Shown one piece after another: positions 17,715-26,299 of a stretch of 64,000 bases of DNA. A program made the translations under genes and the position numbers. A model generated the notes under the pieces. That model was not told where the DNA came from. It made no database searches and worked only from the letters and a program-made list of their open reading frames with translations. The first letter of the stretch is position 1, and the number at the start of each line of letters is the position of its first letter. The stretch is from Flavimobilis marinus (lineage in GTDB: Bacteria > Actinomycetota > Actinomycetes > Actinomycetales > Cellulomonadaceae): NCBI RefSeq assembly GCF_900113055.1, contig NZ_FONZ01000001.1, forward strand, positions 992,001 to 1,056,000. Reading direction: 5' to 3'.

Positions 17715-19334
17715 GTGAGCAGCGAACCGCGCGAACCGAGCGCGACCGAGGCGAGCCGCGTGGGGTGGACGCTGCGGCGTCGCCTCGGCGTCGCGCTGCT
17801 CGTGGCGGGCATCGTGCTCGCGACGATCCTGGCGATCGCCCTCACGGCGACGGCCCGGGTACGCAGTCATCAGGAGATGGTGACCCGTGACTACTACGCG
17901 ACGGTCTCCTTGGTGAACGACTCCTACGAGCGGCTCGCCGCCGCCCAGTCGTCGATGCGCGGCTTTGCACTCACCGGCGCCGATGCGCTCCTGCCCGCGA
18001 TCGAGGACGTCCGTTCCGCCCGGAGCGTGCTCCGGCTCGACGACGTCCCCGCGCCGGTGCGGGAGCAGCTCGGCGACGAGCTTGCCGGGCTCGTGACCAG
18101 CGCCAACGCTGGCGTGGAGCGGTGGCTCGACGAGTTCGCCGGACCGGTCGTCGACGCGGTGGCCGCCTCGGGTCCGGTGCCGCTCGCGCCCGAGTACTTC
18201 GTGGACGGACAGGTGGTCTTCGACGGCGTGCACGAGGACATGGACGCGATCGTCGCGCTCGTCAACGATGCCCGCGACGCCCAGACTCGCGAGCTCACGG
18301 CTGCCACGCGGACGCTCGTGTTCTCGTTCGGCTTCCTCGCGCTCTCGACCGTCGTCATCGGTGCGATCGTCTGGAACCGGCTGCGCCGCTGGGTGATCGA
18401 CCCTCTCCAGATGCTGGCCGGCAGCGTGCGTCGGGTGCGTGACGGCGAGGTCGACGCACGCATCGGCACCGACGGCCCGGACGAGATCGGCGAGCTGGCC
18501 GGCGACGTCGAGGACCTCCGTACGACCCTCGTGGGGCAGCTTCGGCAGAACGAGGCCGACCGGGCGGAGCTCGTCGTCGCCAACGAGCAGCTCGTCTACC
18601 AGTCGGAGGAGCTGGCGCGGTCGAACCGGGACCTCGAGCAGTTCGCGTACGTCGCCTCGCACGATCTCCAGGAACCGCTGCGCAAGGTGGCGAGCTTCAC
18701 GCAGCTCCTGCGCAAGCGGTACGGCGGCCAGCTCGACGACCGCGCCGACCAGTACATCGAGTTCGCCGTGGACGGTGCGCACCGGATGCAGCGGCTGATC
18801 CAGGACCTCCTGCTGTTCTCGCGGGTGGGCCGGACGCCGGCCGACTCCCGCGAGCCGGTCGCGCTCGAGGAGTGCGTGAGCGGCGCCCTCGCGAACCTCG
18901 GCGAGATCCTGGAGGAGACCGGCGCCGAGGTGACCTGCGACGCGCTCCCGACGGTCGTGGGCGAGTCGGGTCTGCTCACCCAGCTCTTCCAGAACCTCGT
19001 CGGCAACGCCGTCAAGTTCCGCCGCGATGGGCTCGCCCCGCGCGTCGAGATCACGGTGCGCCGCGACGGGGACGAGTGGCTGTTCGCCTGCCGGGACAAC
19101 GGGATCGGCATCGATCCCCAGTATGCTGAGCGCGTCTTCGTGATCTTTCAGCGCCTGCACGCCAAGGACGAGTACGCGGGCACGGGCATCGGGCTGGCTC
19201 TGTGCAAGCGGATCGTGGAGTTCCACGGGGGCCGGATCTGGTTGGATGAGGACAGCGATTCGCAGGGCGCCACGATCCGGTGGTCCCTGCCGGCAGGCAC
19301 CGACGCCCCCGAGACCGAGGGCGCCGAGAGATGA
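17715..19334 (+). CDS. CHASE3-HAMP sensor histidine kinase
   Basis: Membrane kinase of 539 aa. Order: TM1 (about 24-47), extracytoplasmic CHASE3-like helical domain (to about 195, with [12 protein letters not shown]), TM2 (about 200-222), HAMP, coiled coil rich in [12 protein letters not shown], HisKA with phospho-accepting His316 in SHDLQEP, and HATPase with N-box [16 protein letters not shown] and [18 protein letters not shown]. This catalytic type is related to the kinases paired with single-domain Rcp1-like regulators. The GTG start follows GGAGGA. The stop overlaps the response-regulator ATG by 4 nt. The signal is unknown. Confidence 0.9.
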   Translation: MSSEPREPSATEASRVGWTLRRRLGVALLVAGIVLATILAIALTATARVRSHQEMVTRDYYATVSLVNDSYERLAAAQSSMRGFALTGADALLPAIEDVRSARSVLRLDDVPAPVREQLGDELAGLVTSANAGVERWLDEFAGPVVDAVAASGPVPLAPEYFVDGQVVFDGVHEDMDAIVALVNDARDAQTRELTAATRTLVFSFGFLALSTVVIGAIVWNRLRRWVIDPLQMLAGSVRRVRDGEVDARIGTDGPDEIGELAGDVEDLRTTLVGQLRQNEADRAELVVANEQLVYQSEELARSNRDLEQFAYVASHDLQEPLRKVASFTQLLRKRYGGQLDDRADQYIEFAVDGAHRMQRLIQDLLLFSRVGRTPADSREPVALEECVSGALANLGEILEETGAEVTCDALPTVVGESGLLTQLFQNLVGNAVKFRRDGLAPRVEITVRRDGDEWLFACRDNGIGIDPQYAERVFVIFQRLHAKDEYAGTGIGLALCKRIVEFHGGRIWLDEDSDSQGATIRWSLPAGTDAPETEGAER

Positions 19335-19780
19335 GCGAGATGATCAAGCAGCAGCAGATGGTGGACGTCCTCCTGGTCGAGGACGACCCGGGCGACGTCC
19401 TGATGACGCGCGAGGCGTTCGAGGACTACAAGATCGCCAACCGGCTGTCGGTCGTGTCCGACGGCGTCTCTGCGCTCGAGTTCGTCCGCAAGCAGGGCGA
19501 GTACGCCGACGCCCCCACGCCGGACCTGATCCTGCTGGACCTCAACCTGCCACGGATGGACGGCCGCGAGGTCCTCGCGGCGCTCAAGGACGACCCCGAG
19601 CTGCGCAGCATCCCCGTGGTCGTCCTGACGACGTCGGAGGCCGAGGAGGACATCCTGCGTTCCTACTCCCTGTACGCGAACGCCTACGTCACCAAGCCCG
19701 TCGACTTCGACCGGTTCATCAACGTCGTCCGCAGCATCGACGAGTTCTTCGTCAGCGTGGTCCGGCTGCCCGGACGCTGA
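19331..19780 (+). CDS. Single-domain response regulator, Rcp1-like
   Basis: Receiver-only protein of 149 aa. The acidic pocket is E17-D18-D19, the phospho-accepting residue is Asp70 in [13 protein letters not shown], and the Thr and Lys switch residues are in [11 protein letters not shown] and VTKPVDF. No DNA-binding or output domain follows the receiver. It must therefore act by protein contact or as a phosphate shuttle to another regulator. It is coupled to the kinase by ATGA, making an obvious cognate pair. A strong hairpin lies 18 nt downstream. Confidence 0.92.
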   Translation: MSEMIKQQQMVDVLLVEDDPGDVLMTREAFEDYKIANRLSVVSDGVSALEFVRKQGEYADAPTPDLILLDLNLPRMDGREVLAALKDDPELRSIPVVVLTTSEAEEDILRSYSLYANAYVTKPVDFDRFINVVRSIDEFFVSVVRLPGR

Positions 19781-19797
19781 CCTGCTGAGCGAGCGTG

Positions 19798-19835
19798 GCG
19801 CGAGCGGTCGTGGGAATGCCCACGGCCGCTCGCGC
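19798..19835 (+). terminator. Strong hairpin after the two-component pair
   Basis: The 17-nt arms 19798-19814 and 19819-19835 pair along their length with one G-T wobble around the loop AATG. There is no U-tract, typical of actinobacterial hairpin terminators. Confidence 0.75.
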
Positions 19836-19885
19836 GTTCTGCACCGGTGACCGACGCGCCGCGTGTCGAGACGGAGGAGGACATC

Positions 19886-20812
19886 GTGCTGGACCCCCAG
19901 GGCATCTACGAGTTGGACGAGACCGTCGCCGCACGGCTGGGCGCGACCGCGCAGGGCGGGACGGGCCCCGTGCTGGTGCACGTGCTGGACGGGTTCGTGG
20001 ACGCGGGGAGCACGGGCGAGATCGTCGCCGAGCACCTGCGTGACCAGCTGACGAGCACGAGGCTCGCGACCTTCGACGTCGACCAGCTGCTCGCCTACCG
20101 CTCGCGACGCCCTGTCATGACCTTTGACGACGACCGCTGGGTCTCGTACGACGAGCCTCTCCTGGTCATCGACGTCGTGCACGACGCCGAGGGCACACCC
20201 TTCCTCCTCCTGCACGGCATGGAGCCCGACCTCCAGTGGGAGCGGTTCTCGCGCGCCGTCCGGGACGTCGTGGAACGGTTCGGTGTGTCGCTGACGGTCG
20301 GTGTGCACGGCATCCCCATGGGCGTGCCCCACACGAGGCCGATCTCGGCGACCGCGCACGGTACGCGGAACGAGCTGCTGGACATCCAGCCCCACGTGTT
20401 CGGCCGGGTGCAGGTCCCGTCGAGCGCGTCGTCGCTGCTCGAGCTCCGGCTCGGGGAGGCCGGGCACGACGCCATGGGCTTCGCCGTGCACGTCCCGCAC
20501 TACCTGGCCCAGGCCCGGTTCGCGCCCGCGGCGCGCGCGGGCCTGGAGCACCTGCAGCGCGTCACCGGTCTGGCGCTCGACGTCGCGGCGATCGACGCCG
20601 CGGCCGAGGAGACGATGGCGAGCGTCGCCGAGCAGGTCGAGGGGTCCGAGGAGGTCGCCAACGTCGTGCGGCTGCTCGAGAACCAGTACGACTCGTTCGC
20701 GCGCTCCGTGGGGCGCACGAACCTCCTCGCGGACTCCGCGCCGATCCCGTCGGGCGACGAGATCGCCGCACACTTCGAGGAGTTCCTCGCCCAGCAGGAC
20801 GAGACCGACTGA
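19886..20812 (+). CDS. PAC2 family protein (proteasome-assembly-chaperone-like fold)
   Basis: Protein of 308 aa with the PAC2 core: HVLDGFVDAGSTGEIVAEHL, DDRWVSYDEPLLVIDVVHD, and the GVHGIPMGVPHTRP turn with its conserved Pro and Gly. PAC2 relatives chaperone archaeal and eukaryotic proteasomes. In bacteria without assembly-factor need the role is unclear. The GTG at 19886 is chosen because GGAGGAGG lies 5 nt upstream. An in-frame GTG at 19847 would overlap the downstream side of the terminator hairpin. No transmembrane segment. Confidence 0.82.
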   Translation: MLDPQGIYELDETVAARLGATAQGGTGPVLVHVLDGFVDAGSTGEIVAEHLRDQLTSTRLATFDVDQLLAYRSRRPVMTFDDDRWVSYDEPLLVIDVVHDAEGTPFLLLHGMEPDLQWERFSRAVRDVVERFGVSLTVGVHGIPMGVPHTRPISATAHGTRNELLDIQPHVFGRVQVPSSASSLLELRLGEAGHDAMGFAVHVPHYLAQARFAPAARAGLEHLQRVTGLALDVAAIDAAAEETMASVAEQVEGSEEVANVVRLLENQYDSFARSVGRTNLLADSAPIPSGDEIAAHFEEFLAQQDETD

Positions 20813-20847
20813 CGCCCCTCGGGCCGAGGCGCGACCAGGCGGGCGTC
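20811..20847. terminator. Branched hairpin between convergent PAC2 and spermidine-synthase-like genes
   Basis: Outer arms GACGCCC (20811-20817) and GGGCGTC (20841-20847) are perfect complements. An alternative inner stem, CCTCGG/CCGAGG at 20817-20829, shares the region. It may act as a bidirectional terminator. Confidence 0.4.
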
Positions 20848-20858
20848 GGTGCGCGTGC

Positions 20859-21737
20859 TCAGCTCGCGGGTGGGTCGTGGCGCGTGGGTGCCTGGCCGAC
20901 GAACGTCGCCAGCTCGCCGCCGGTGAGGATGGTCGAGGGCGCAGCCAGCGACCGGACCGCGCGAGCGAGCGCGGCTCCGCCCAGGTCCGGCAGGCGCGTG
21001 CTGTCCTCCTCGGTCGTCGGCGCCAGGGCGGCGACGACGAGGTTGCCGTAGCGGCGCCCTTTGAGCACGCCGGGCTCCGCGACGAGCGCGACCTGGCAGC
21101 CGTCGAAGGCCGCGCCGACGCTGGCGAGCTCCTCGCGGACGCCGCGCAGGGGTGCCCGGTCGGCGACGTTCAGGAGGTAGAGGCCTCCGGGGCGCAGCGT
21201 GCGGCGGGCGAGCGCGTGGAACTCGGTCGTCGCCAGATGTCCGGGCGTGACGTCCGGGGCGAAGGCGTCCCGGACGACGACGTCGGCCGAGGCGGGCCGC
21301 AGCTGCTCCAGGACGGCGCGTCCGTCCCCGGCGCGCAGGCGCAGCGCGGGGGAGCGCGGGAGGTCGAACCACTCGCGCACACGCTCGAGCAGCTCTGCCA
21401 CCGGGTCGATGCCGATCTGGCGGCTGCCGGGACGCGCGGCCTCGACGTGTCGCGCCAGTGCGCAGCCGGCCGCGCCGACGTGGACGACGTCGAGCGGGCC
21501 GCCCGGCAGCAGCGCGAGGACGGCCGCCATCTGCTGCATGTACTCGAACCCGAGAAAGCCAGGGTCGCCGAGGCGCAGGTAGGAGCTGGGGACGCCGTCG
21601 ACCAGGAGCGTGAAGCCTTCGGGATCGTCCCGGTCCGGCACGGCCTCGACGGTCGCACCGCCCAGGACGACGGGGCCGGAGGGGATCCGTGTCAGTGGCG
21701 CGGAGGAGGATCGTGATCGAGCAGGACGACGGGCCAT
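20859..21737 (-). CDS. Spermidine synthase-like methyltransferase-fold protein
   Basis: Protein of 292 aa with the class I fold of polyamine aminopropyltransferases: LGDPGFLGFEYMQQMAAVL, the nucleotide loop VVHVGAAGCALARHV, the acidic strand end GIDPVAELLERV, then VVVRDAFAPDVTPGHLAT. The last segment holds the Asp that is catalytic in spermidine synthases. Actinobacteria carry many such fused-like or stand-alone proteins without demonstrated aminopropyl transfer, so the activity is uncertain. The ATG start has TAGGTT (complement of 21744-21749) ending 6 nt upstream. That promoter lies back-to-back with the SOS promoter of the HEPN/dinB operon. Confidence 0.8.
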   Translation of the reverse strand: MARRPARSRSSSAPLTRIPSGPVVLGGATVEAVPDRDDPEGFTLLVDGVPSSYLRLGDPGFLGFEYMQQMAAVLALLPGGPLDVVHVGAAGCALARHVEAARPGSRQIGIDPVAELLERVREWFDLPRSPALRLRAGDGRAVLEQLRPASADVVVRDAFAPDVTPGHLATTEFHALARRTLRPGGLYLLNVADRAPLRGVREELASVGAAFDGCQVALVAEPGVLKGRRYGNLVVAALAPTTEEDSTRLPDLGGAALARAVRSLAAPSTILTGGELATFVGQAPTRHDPPAS

Positions 21738-21763
21738 GGGAACAACCTAGGCCGCCGGAGGGC

Positions 21764-21795
21764 TTGACGTTCTCGAACATGTGTTCGAGTATGTG
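21764..21795 (+). promoter_or_regulatory. SOS-regulated promoter of the HEPN-dinB operon
   Basis: A TTGACG -35 (21764-21769) is followed by a LexA box filling the spacer and then by AT-richer TATGTG around 21787-21795, where the -10 must lie. The exact -10 register is uncertain (17- to 20-nt spacer). Confidence 0.55.
21774..21787. promoter_or_regulatory. LexA (SOS) box of the HEPN-dinB operon
   Basis: CGAACATGTGTTCG is an ideal actinobacterial LexA palindrome. It lies between the -35 and -10, where repressor binding would exclude RNA polymerase. Confidence 0.9.
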
Positions 21796-21821
21796 TCGTA
21801 CAGCGAGACGAGGGGATGGCC

Positions 21822-22313
21822 ATGGTCACCATGACGAAGAGCCAGCACGGCGAGCAGGACACGGAGCTGCGCGGCACGAGCGCCCCGCTCCCGGCCGCCG
21901 CGAGCCGCCTCGTCGCGCGTGCTGATGCAGAGATCCTCGCCGCCCAGCTCTCGACGAGCCCGGCCGACACCTTCCTGCACGCCCACTTCGCTGCGCTGCG
22001 CGCCGCTGGGGCCGTCCTCGAGGCGAGCGGCCGGGCGCGTCCCCGCGGGCGCGCTCGCAACGCCTGGGACCTCCTGAGCCAGTTCGTCCCGGAGTTCGCG
22101 TCGTGGGCTGGCTACTTCGCGGACGGGGCCCGCCTGCGGTCCGCCGTCGAGGCAGGCAGGGGAGACGACGTGAGCGCGGAGCGAGCCGAGGCCGCCCTTG
22201 CCGCTGCCGAGGACTTCCGGGACGTCGTCGCCGCCCACCTCGGGCTGGTCGACGGTGCTGGTGCTGGTTCCCCGTGGCGCCCGACCGCATGGCACGCCGG
22301 TCGTGCGTCATGA
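21822..22313 (+). CDS. SAV_6107-type HEPN domain protein
   Basis: All-helical protein of 163 aa resembling the SAV_6107 HEPN family (LHAHFAALRAAGAVLEA is the typical helix). It carries R-x5-H (Arg133 to His139, RDVVAAH), the spacing used by catalytic HEPN ribonucleases. Whether this is an active site here is untested. The ATG at 21822 is preferred to that at 21816 because GAGGGG then sits 6 nt upstream instead of touching the start. The stop overlaps the dinB ATG by 4 nt. An ideal LexA box precedes it, so it should be DNA-damage-induced together with Pol IV. Confidence 0.8.
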   Translation: MVTMTKSQHGEQDTELRGTSAPLPAAASRLVARADAEILAAQLSTSPADTFLHAHFAALRAAGAVLEASGRARPRGRARNAWDLLSQFVPEFASWAGYFADGARLRSAVEAGRGDDVSAERAEAALAAAEDFRDVVAAHLGLVDGAGAGSPWRPTAWHAGRAS

Positions 22314-23584
22314 CACGCGCACCGTCTGCCTGGGGCAGCGACGACGCCGCGGCGAACATCCTGCACGTGGACATGGATGCGTTCTATGCGTCGGTGGAGC
22401 TCGCGCGGCGCCCGCACCTGCGCGGGCGCCCGGTGATCGTCGGTGGGGACGGCAGGTCGGTGGTCCTCGCGGCCACCTACGAGGCTCGGGCGTTCGGCGT
22501 GCACTCCGCGCTCCCGATGGCGCACGCCCTCCGGATGTGCCCGCAGGCCATCGTCCTGCCGCCGGACCTGGCCGAGTACCGGCGCGTCTCGGGAGAGGTC
22601 ATGGAGACCCTGCGGGCGGTCACGAGCCTCGTGGAGCAGCTGAGTGTCGACGAGGCGTTCCTGGATGTGCGCGGGGCCCGGCGCCGGTTGGGTCCGCCGT
22701 CCTCGATCGGCGCGGCGATCCGCGAGCGGGTCAGCGCGGAGCACGGGATCACGTGTTCCGTGGGGATCGCCAGCACCAAGTTCGTCGCCAAGCTCGCGTC
22801 GGTTCACGCCAAGCCTGACGGCATGCTGCTGATCCCCGCGGACGCGACCGTCCCGTTCCTGCGCACCTTGCCCGTCGGTGCCCTGTGGGGCGTCGGCGAG
22901 AAGACAGCGCAGGCGCTCGCGCGCTACGGCATCACTCAGGTGGCCGAGCTCGCCGACTCCGACGTCCGGCTGGTGCAGACCGCCGTGGGGAAGGTCGCCG
23001 GCGCTCGCCTGCACGACCTCGCCTGGGGCAGGGACCCTCGCGCCGTCGAACCCACACGTGCCGAGAAGAGCATCGGGACCGAGACCACCTTCGAGCACGA
23101 CCAGACGGATCCGCGGGTCGTGCAGGACACCCTGCTCCGGCTCGCGGACAAGTGTGCGACGCGACTGCGCGCGCAGGGGCTGCTGGCGCGCACCGTGAGC
23201 CTCAAGGTGCGGACCGCCGACTTCGCGACCCTCACGCGTTCCCACACCCTGGTCGCGCCGACCGACGCGGCGCGCGAGCTCTTCCTCGTCGCCCGCGAGA
23301 TGCTCGGACGCGCCCCGCTCGGCGGCCGAGCCGTTCGGCTCGTGGGCATCCGCGCGGAAGGCCTCACCCTACGGGCCGAGACGCCGGTCCAGCTCACCCT
23401 CGAGGACGCGGTTGCCGAGCACGGGGACCATCGGGAGGCGGAGGTCACGATCGACCTGGTGCGCGAGCGCTTCGGACGATCCGCGATCCAGCTCGGCGCC
23501 GGGCCTTCGACGGCCTCGCGCGCCGCGTCGCGACCTGGGGTGGACGCCTCAACTACCGCCAGCGCGCTTGTCGAACTATCCTGA
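22310..23584 (+). CDS. dinB: DNA polymerase IV
   Basis: Y-family translesion polymerase of 424 aa. The catalytic carboxylates are in HVDMDAFYASVE and SVDEAFLDV. The fingers motif YEARAFGV is intact, as are the helix-hairpin-helix GALWGVGEKTAQAL and the little-finger domain (EKSIGTETTF onward). PVQLTLE near the C-terminus resembles a beta-clamp-binding motif. It is the second gene of a LexA-boxed operon, coupled to the HEPN gene by ATGA, so induction by DNA damage is expected. About 60 residues beyond the little finger are low-complexity. Confidence 0.94.
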   Translation: MTRAPSAWGSDDAAANILHVDMDAFYASVELARRPHLRGRPVIVGGDGRSVVLAATYEARAFGVHSALPMAHALRMCPQAIVLPPDLAEYRRVSGEVMETLRAVTSLVEQLSVDEAFLDVRGARRRLGPPSSIGAAIRERVSAEHGITCSVGIASTKFVAKLASVHAKPDGMLLIPADATVPFLRTLPVGALWGVGEKTAQALARYGITQVAELADSDVRLVQTAVGKVAGARLHDLAWGRDPRAVEPTRAEKSIGTETTFEHDQTDPRVVQDTLLRLADKCATRLRAQGLLARTVSLKVRTADFATLTRSHTLVAPTDAARELFLVAREMLGRAPLGGRAVRLVGIRAEGLTLRAETPVQLTLEDAVAEHGDHREAEVTIDLVRERFGRSAIQLGAGPSTASRAASRPGVDASTTASALVELS

Positions 23585-23624
23585 GCGTGAGTATCGGCGA
23601 ACCTAGGGCTACGAGGAGGTGTCC

Positions 23625-24029
23625 ATGCCTCTGTCCGAGTACGAGCAGCGGGTGCTGGACCAGATGGAGCGACAGCTCACGTCGGACGACCCGGAGCTCG
23701 TGACATCACTGTCATCGACCCGGCGCGGCTCCGGCGTGAGGTACCTGCTGGCCGCGGTCGGGATTATCGTCGGGATCGGTCTGCTGATCCTCGGCGTGGC
23801 GCAGTCCCAGCCCGTCATCGGCGTCGTCGGCTTCGCGATCATGTTCGTCGCCGTCGTCTACGCCTTCACCAAGCCGGCGGCGGTCAAGGCGGCCCCCGGG
23901 CCCATCGGGTCCATCGGTCCCGACGGACGCCTCAAGCCGTCAACGCGCAAGAAGAGGAGCGCCGGCTCCAAGCCGTTCATGGCCAAGCTCGAAGAGCGGT
24001 GGGACCGCCGGCGCGACCAAGGCCTGTAG
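23625..24029 (+). CDS. DUF3040 membrane protein
   Basis: Protein of 134 aa. A short N-terminal cytoplasmic helix with the DUF3040 opening MPLSEYEQRVLDQMERQL leads into two membrane spans (about 41-60 and 64-83), then a basic C-terminal tail. Its function is unknown. It is commonly found near mraZ in actinobacteria, as here. The ATG follows AGGAGGTG with about 4-nt spacing, one of the best ribosome-binding sites in the window. TATCCT near 23577, at the very end of dinB, is a possible own -10. Confidence 0.85.
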   Translation: MPLSEYEQRVLDQMERQLTSDDPELVTSLSSTRRGSGVRYLLAAVGIIVGIGLLILGVAQSQPVIGVVGFAIMFVAVVYAFTKPAAVKAAPGPIGSIGPDGRLKPSTRKKRSAGSKPFMAKLEERWDRRRDQGL

Positions 24030-24060
24030 CCCCGGCCGTCCCGCGAGCCCTGAGGTCTTG

Positions 24061-24108
24061 CTACGAGGAGAGCCACCCGCGCCACCGCGCGGGTGGCTCT
24101 CCTCGTAG
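24061..24108. terminator. Perfect 21-bp hairpin between convergent genes
   Basis: Arms 24061-24081 and 24088-24108 are exact complements around the 6-nt loop CCACCG. It lies between the DUF3040 stop and the transglutaminase stop, so it can serve both strands. No U-tract. Confidence 0.85.
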
Positions 24109-24124
24109 GGGCGTCGGCGCCGTC

Positions 24125-26299
24125 TCAGGTTCGCCGCGCCGCCGCCGCTCGAGACCGGATGCCCGTCAACGCCTCGTCCACGAGCGCGGCCAGCTGCGGT
24201 GCCTGCCGCTCGCCGGAACGTGGTGCGTACCGCTCGTCCTCGATCAGACGCGCCAGCCGGTGCACCGCCCCGTCGGCCTGATCGGGTTCGATCAGGTCCG
24301 CTGCGGTCCGCGACGTCGCTCCGTCGGGGATCGACGTGCCTGTCCGTACGGCTTCCGCGCACACTGCGCGCCACGCGGCCTCGACGTCGTGTGTGGCCCG
24401 GGCGCGGACCACCCGCCGCGCGACGACGCCTCCGGCGATCAGCAGCAGGGCCGCGAGCACAGCACCGCCGAGGAGCGCGGGCGACGGGCCGTCGTCCTCG
24501 GCCACGACCGTCGCCGTCCCCGTCGTCGTCGGGCGGGCGGTCGTCGGGCGCGGATCGGTCCGCTCCGCCGTCGGGTCGGGTGCGGTGGTCTCGGCCGGGG
24601 CCGAGGCCGTCGGGGTTGGTGCGTACGACGGCGCGGGCCCGGTCTGGACCGACGGCGTGGGCTCGAACCGCACCCATCCGACGTCGCCGAGGTACACCTC
24701 GGGCCACGCGTGCGCGTCCTTGCCGCGGACGACCCCCTCGCCGTCCCGCGACACGTCGCCCTCGAGGAAGCCGACGCTCATGCGCGTCGGCAGGCCCACC
24801 GACCGCGCCATGATCGTCATGGCGGTCGCGTACTGCACGCAGTACCCGGAGCGGTCGTTGAGGAAGTCCCACACGGCGTCGTCGGTCACCGGCTCGGGGA
24901 CGTCGAGCGAGTAGGCGAAGCGCGACGTGTCGCGCAGGTAGTTCTGCAGGGCCAGCGCGATCTCGTACGGCGACCCGGCGTCGGCGGCCACCTCGCTGGC
25001 GACCCGCTGGACGTCGCTCATGTGCGAGGTCACCGGAAGGTCGAGGGCTCCGCCCCACGCCGCGTCTGGCCACATCTCGGTCCAGCCGGCCGCGATCGTC
25101 TCGGGCGCCAGGTCACGCTGGCGCACCGTCAGCGTGTACTCGTCGCCACGGGCGAGGGCGCGATCGCCGTAGATGGCGTCCGCGGCGTCGTCGTACAGGA
25201 GCGAGGCCGACGCGGTCCGGGGATCCACGGGTGCCGGAAGGAGCTGGTCCCGCAGGCCCTCGGCCTGGACGCGCACGTCGTACTGCCCGGTGGTCGCGGG
25301 CGCGAGCTGCGGCCAGAAGTCGGTGGTGCGCGAGCTCTGCGAGTCGTCGGGCGACCACGTCTGACCGTCGAAGGTGTAGAGCGATCGCGTCTTGAACGGT
25401 CCCGTCCGCACCCTCTCGCCCTCGGTCACCGAGAGCGGCGTCACCCAGTAGCGGAACACGACGTTGTTCGCGCGGGCACCGAGGCTCTCGCGTACGTCGA
25501 GCACGTCGGAGACCCGGACCGCCGCACCGCCGCGACGGATGTCGGGAGCGCCGGTCGTCGCCCAGAGGGCCGTGCTCGGTGCGACCAACGCGACCAGGGA
25601 CGCCCCGACGACGAGCGCCGCCACGGCGCCCAGCGTGGCGGCGCTCTCGAGGCCGACCGCGCGACGGCCCAGGGGTGATGTCGGCCCCGAGCCGCGGGAC
25701 GGGGAGTGCGGGTTGTCGACGGTGGCGAGCAGGAGCACGGCGAGGCAGGACCCGATCAGCGGACCTGTGGGCACGTCCGCCGTGATTAGCAGCGACGGCA
25801 GCCACAGCAGGACGAGCGGAACCCCGGCGAGCAACGGCGTACGCAGTGCGGCGAGGGTGTCGGACAGCACCAGGACCGCGAGGGCGCCCCCGATCGCCAG
25901 CAGGGCCAGCGGGGCGGTCGGGTCCGCGGGCGCGACCGACGTTGCTGCCGCGGCCGGCGCGGACCTGGCTAGCTCGACTGTGAGCCAGATCTCGTCGACG
26001 CCGGGAACCAGGTGGAACTCGCCGTCGGCTCCGAACCGTGCCGCGAGGAACCAAGCGGACGTGAGGAGCCCGGACGCCGAGGGGGCGAGGGTCGCAACCA
26101 GGCCGTCGACCCTGAGCCGGGTCAGCACGATGCGCGTCGTCGTCATGACGATCGAGGTGAGGGCGAGCGCGACCAGCCCGGTCGTGCGCCAGGAGCCCGG
26201 CGTCACGAGCCCCGAGAGCGACCACAGCGCGCAGCTCGCCGCCACCCAGAGCAGGAGCGAGGTGAGGGCCGCGCGAGCGGTCGGCGACGCCGGGCTCAC
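24125..26299 (-). CDS. Transglutaminase-like membrane protein (TgpA/DUF3488 type)
   Basis: Protein of 724 aa. An N-terminal block of about six membrane spans (to about residue 250) is followed by an extracytoplasmic transglutaminase-like domain with the Cys-His-acid triad in SGYCVQYATAM, KDAHAWPEVYL and VRFEPTP. A Pro/Thr-rich linker, another membrane span (about residues 600-620) and a cytoplasmic DUF4129-like tail complete it. Start taken at the GTG whose GTGA overlaps the DUF58 stop. A GTG 7 codons earlier is possible. Function is unproven; it may modify or cleave surface proteins together with the MoxR-DUF58 pair. Confidence 0.88.
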   Translation of the reverse strand: MSPASPTARAALTSLLLWVAASCALWSLSGLVTPGSWRTTGLVALALTSIVMTTTRIVLTRLRVDGLVATLAPSASGLLTSAWFLAARFGADGEFHLVPGVDEIWLTVELARSAPAAAATSVAPADPTAPLALLAIGGALAVLVLSDTLAALRTPLLAGVPLVLLWLPSLLITADVPTGPLIGSCLAVLLLATVDNPHSPSRGSGPTSPLGRRAVGLESAATLGAVAALVVGASLVALVAPSTALWATTGAPDIRRGGAAVRVSDVLDVRESLGARANNVVFRYWVTPLSVTEGERVRTGPFKTRSLYTFDGQTWSPDDSQSSRTTDFWPQLAPATTGQYDVRVQAEGLRDQLLPAPVDPRTASASLLYDDAADAIYGDRALARGDEYTLTVRQRDLAPETIAAGWTEMWPDAAWGGALDLPVTSHMSDVQRVASEVAADAGSPYEIALALQNYLRDTSRFAYSLDVPEPVTDDAVWDFLNDRSGYCVQYATAMTIMARSVGLPTRMSVGFLEGDVSRDGEGVVRGKDAHAWPEVYLGDVGWVRFEPTPSVQTGPAPSYAPTPTASAPAETTAPDPTAERTDPRPTTARPTTTGTATVVAEDDGPSPALLGGAVLAALLLIAGGVVARRVVRARATHDVEAAWRAVCAEAVRTGTSIPDGATSRTAADLIEPDQADGAVHRLARLIEDERYAPRSGERQAPQLAALVDEALTGIRSRAAAARRT

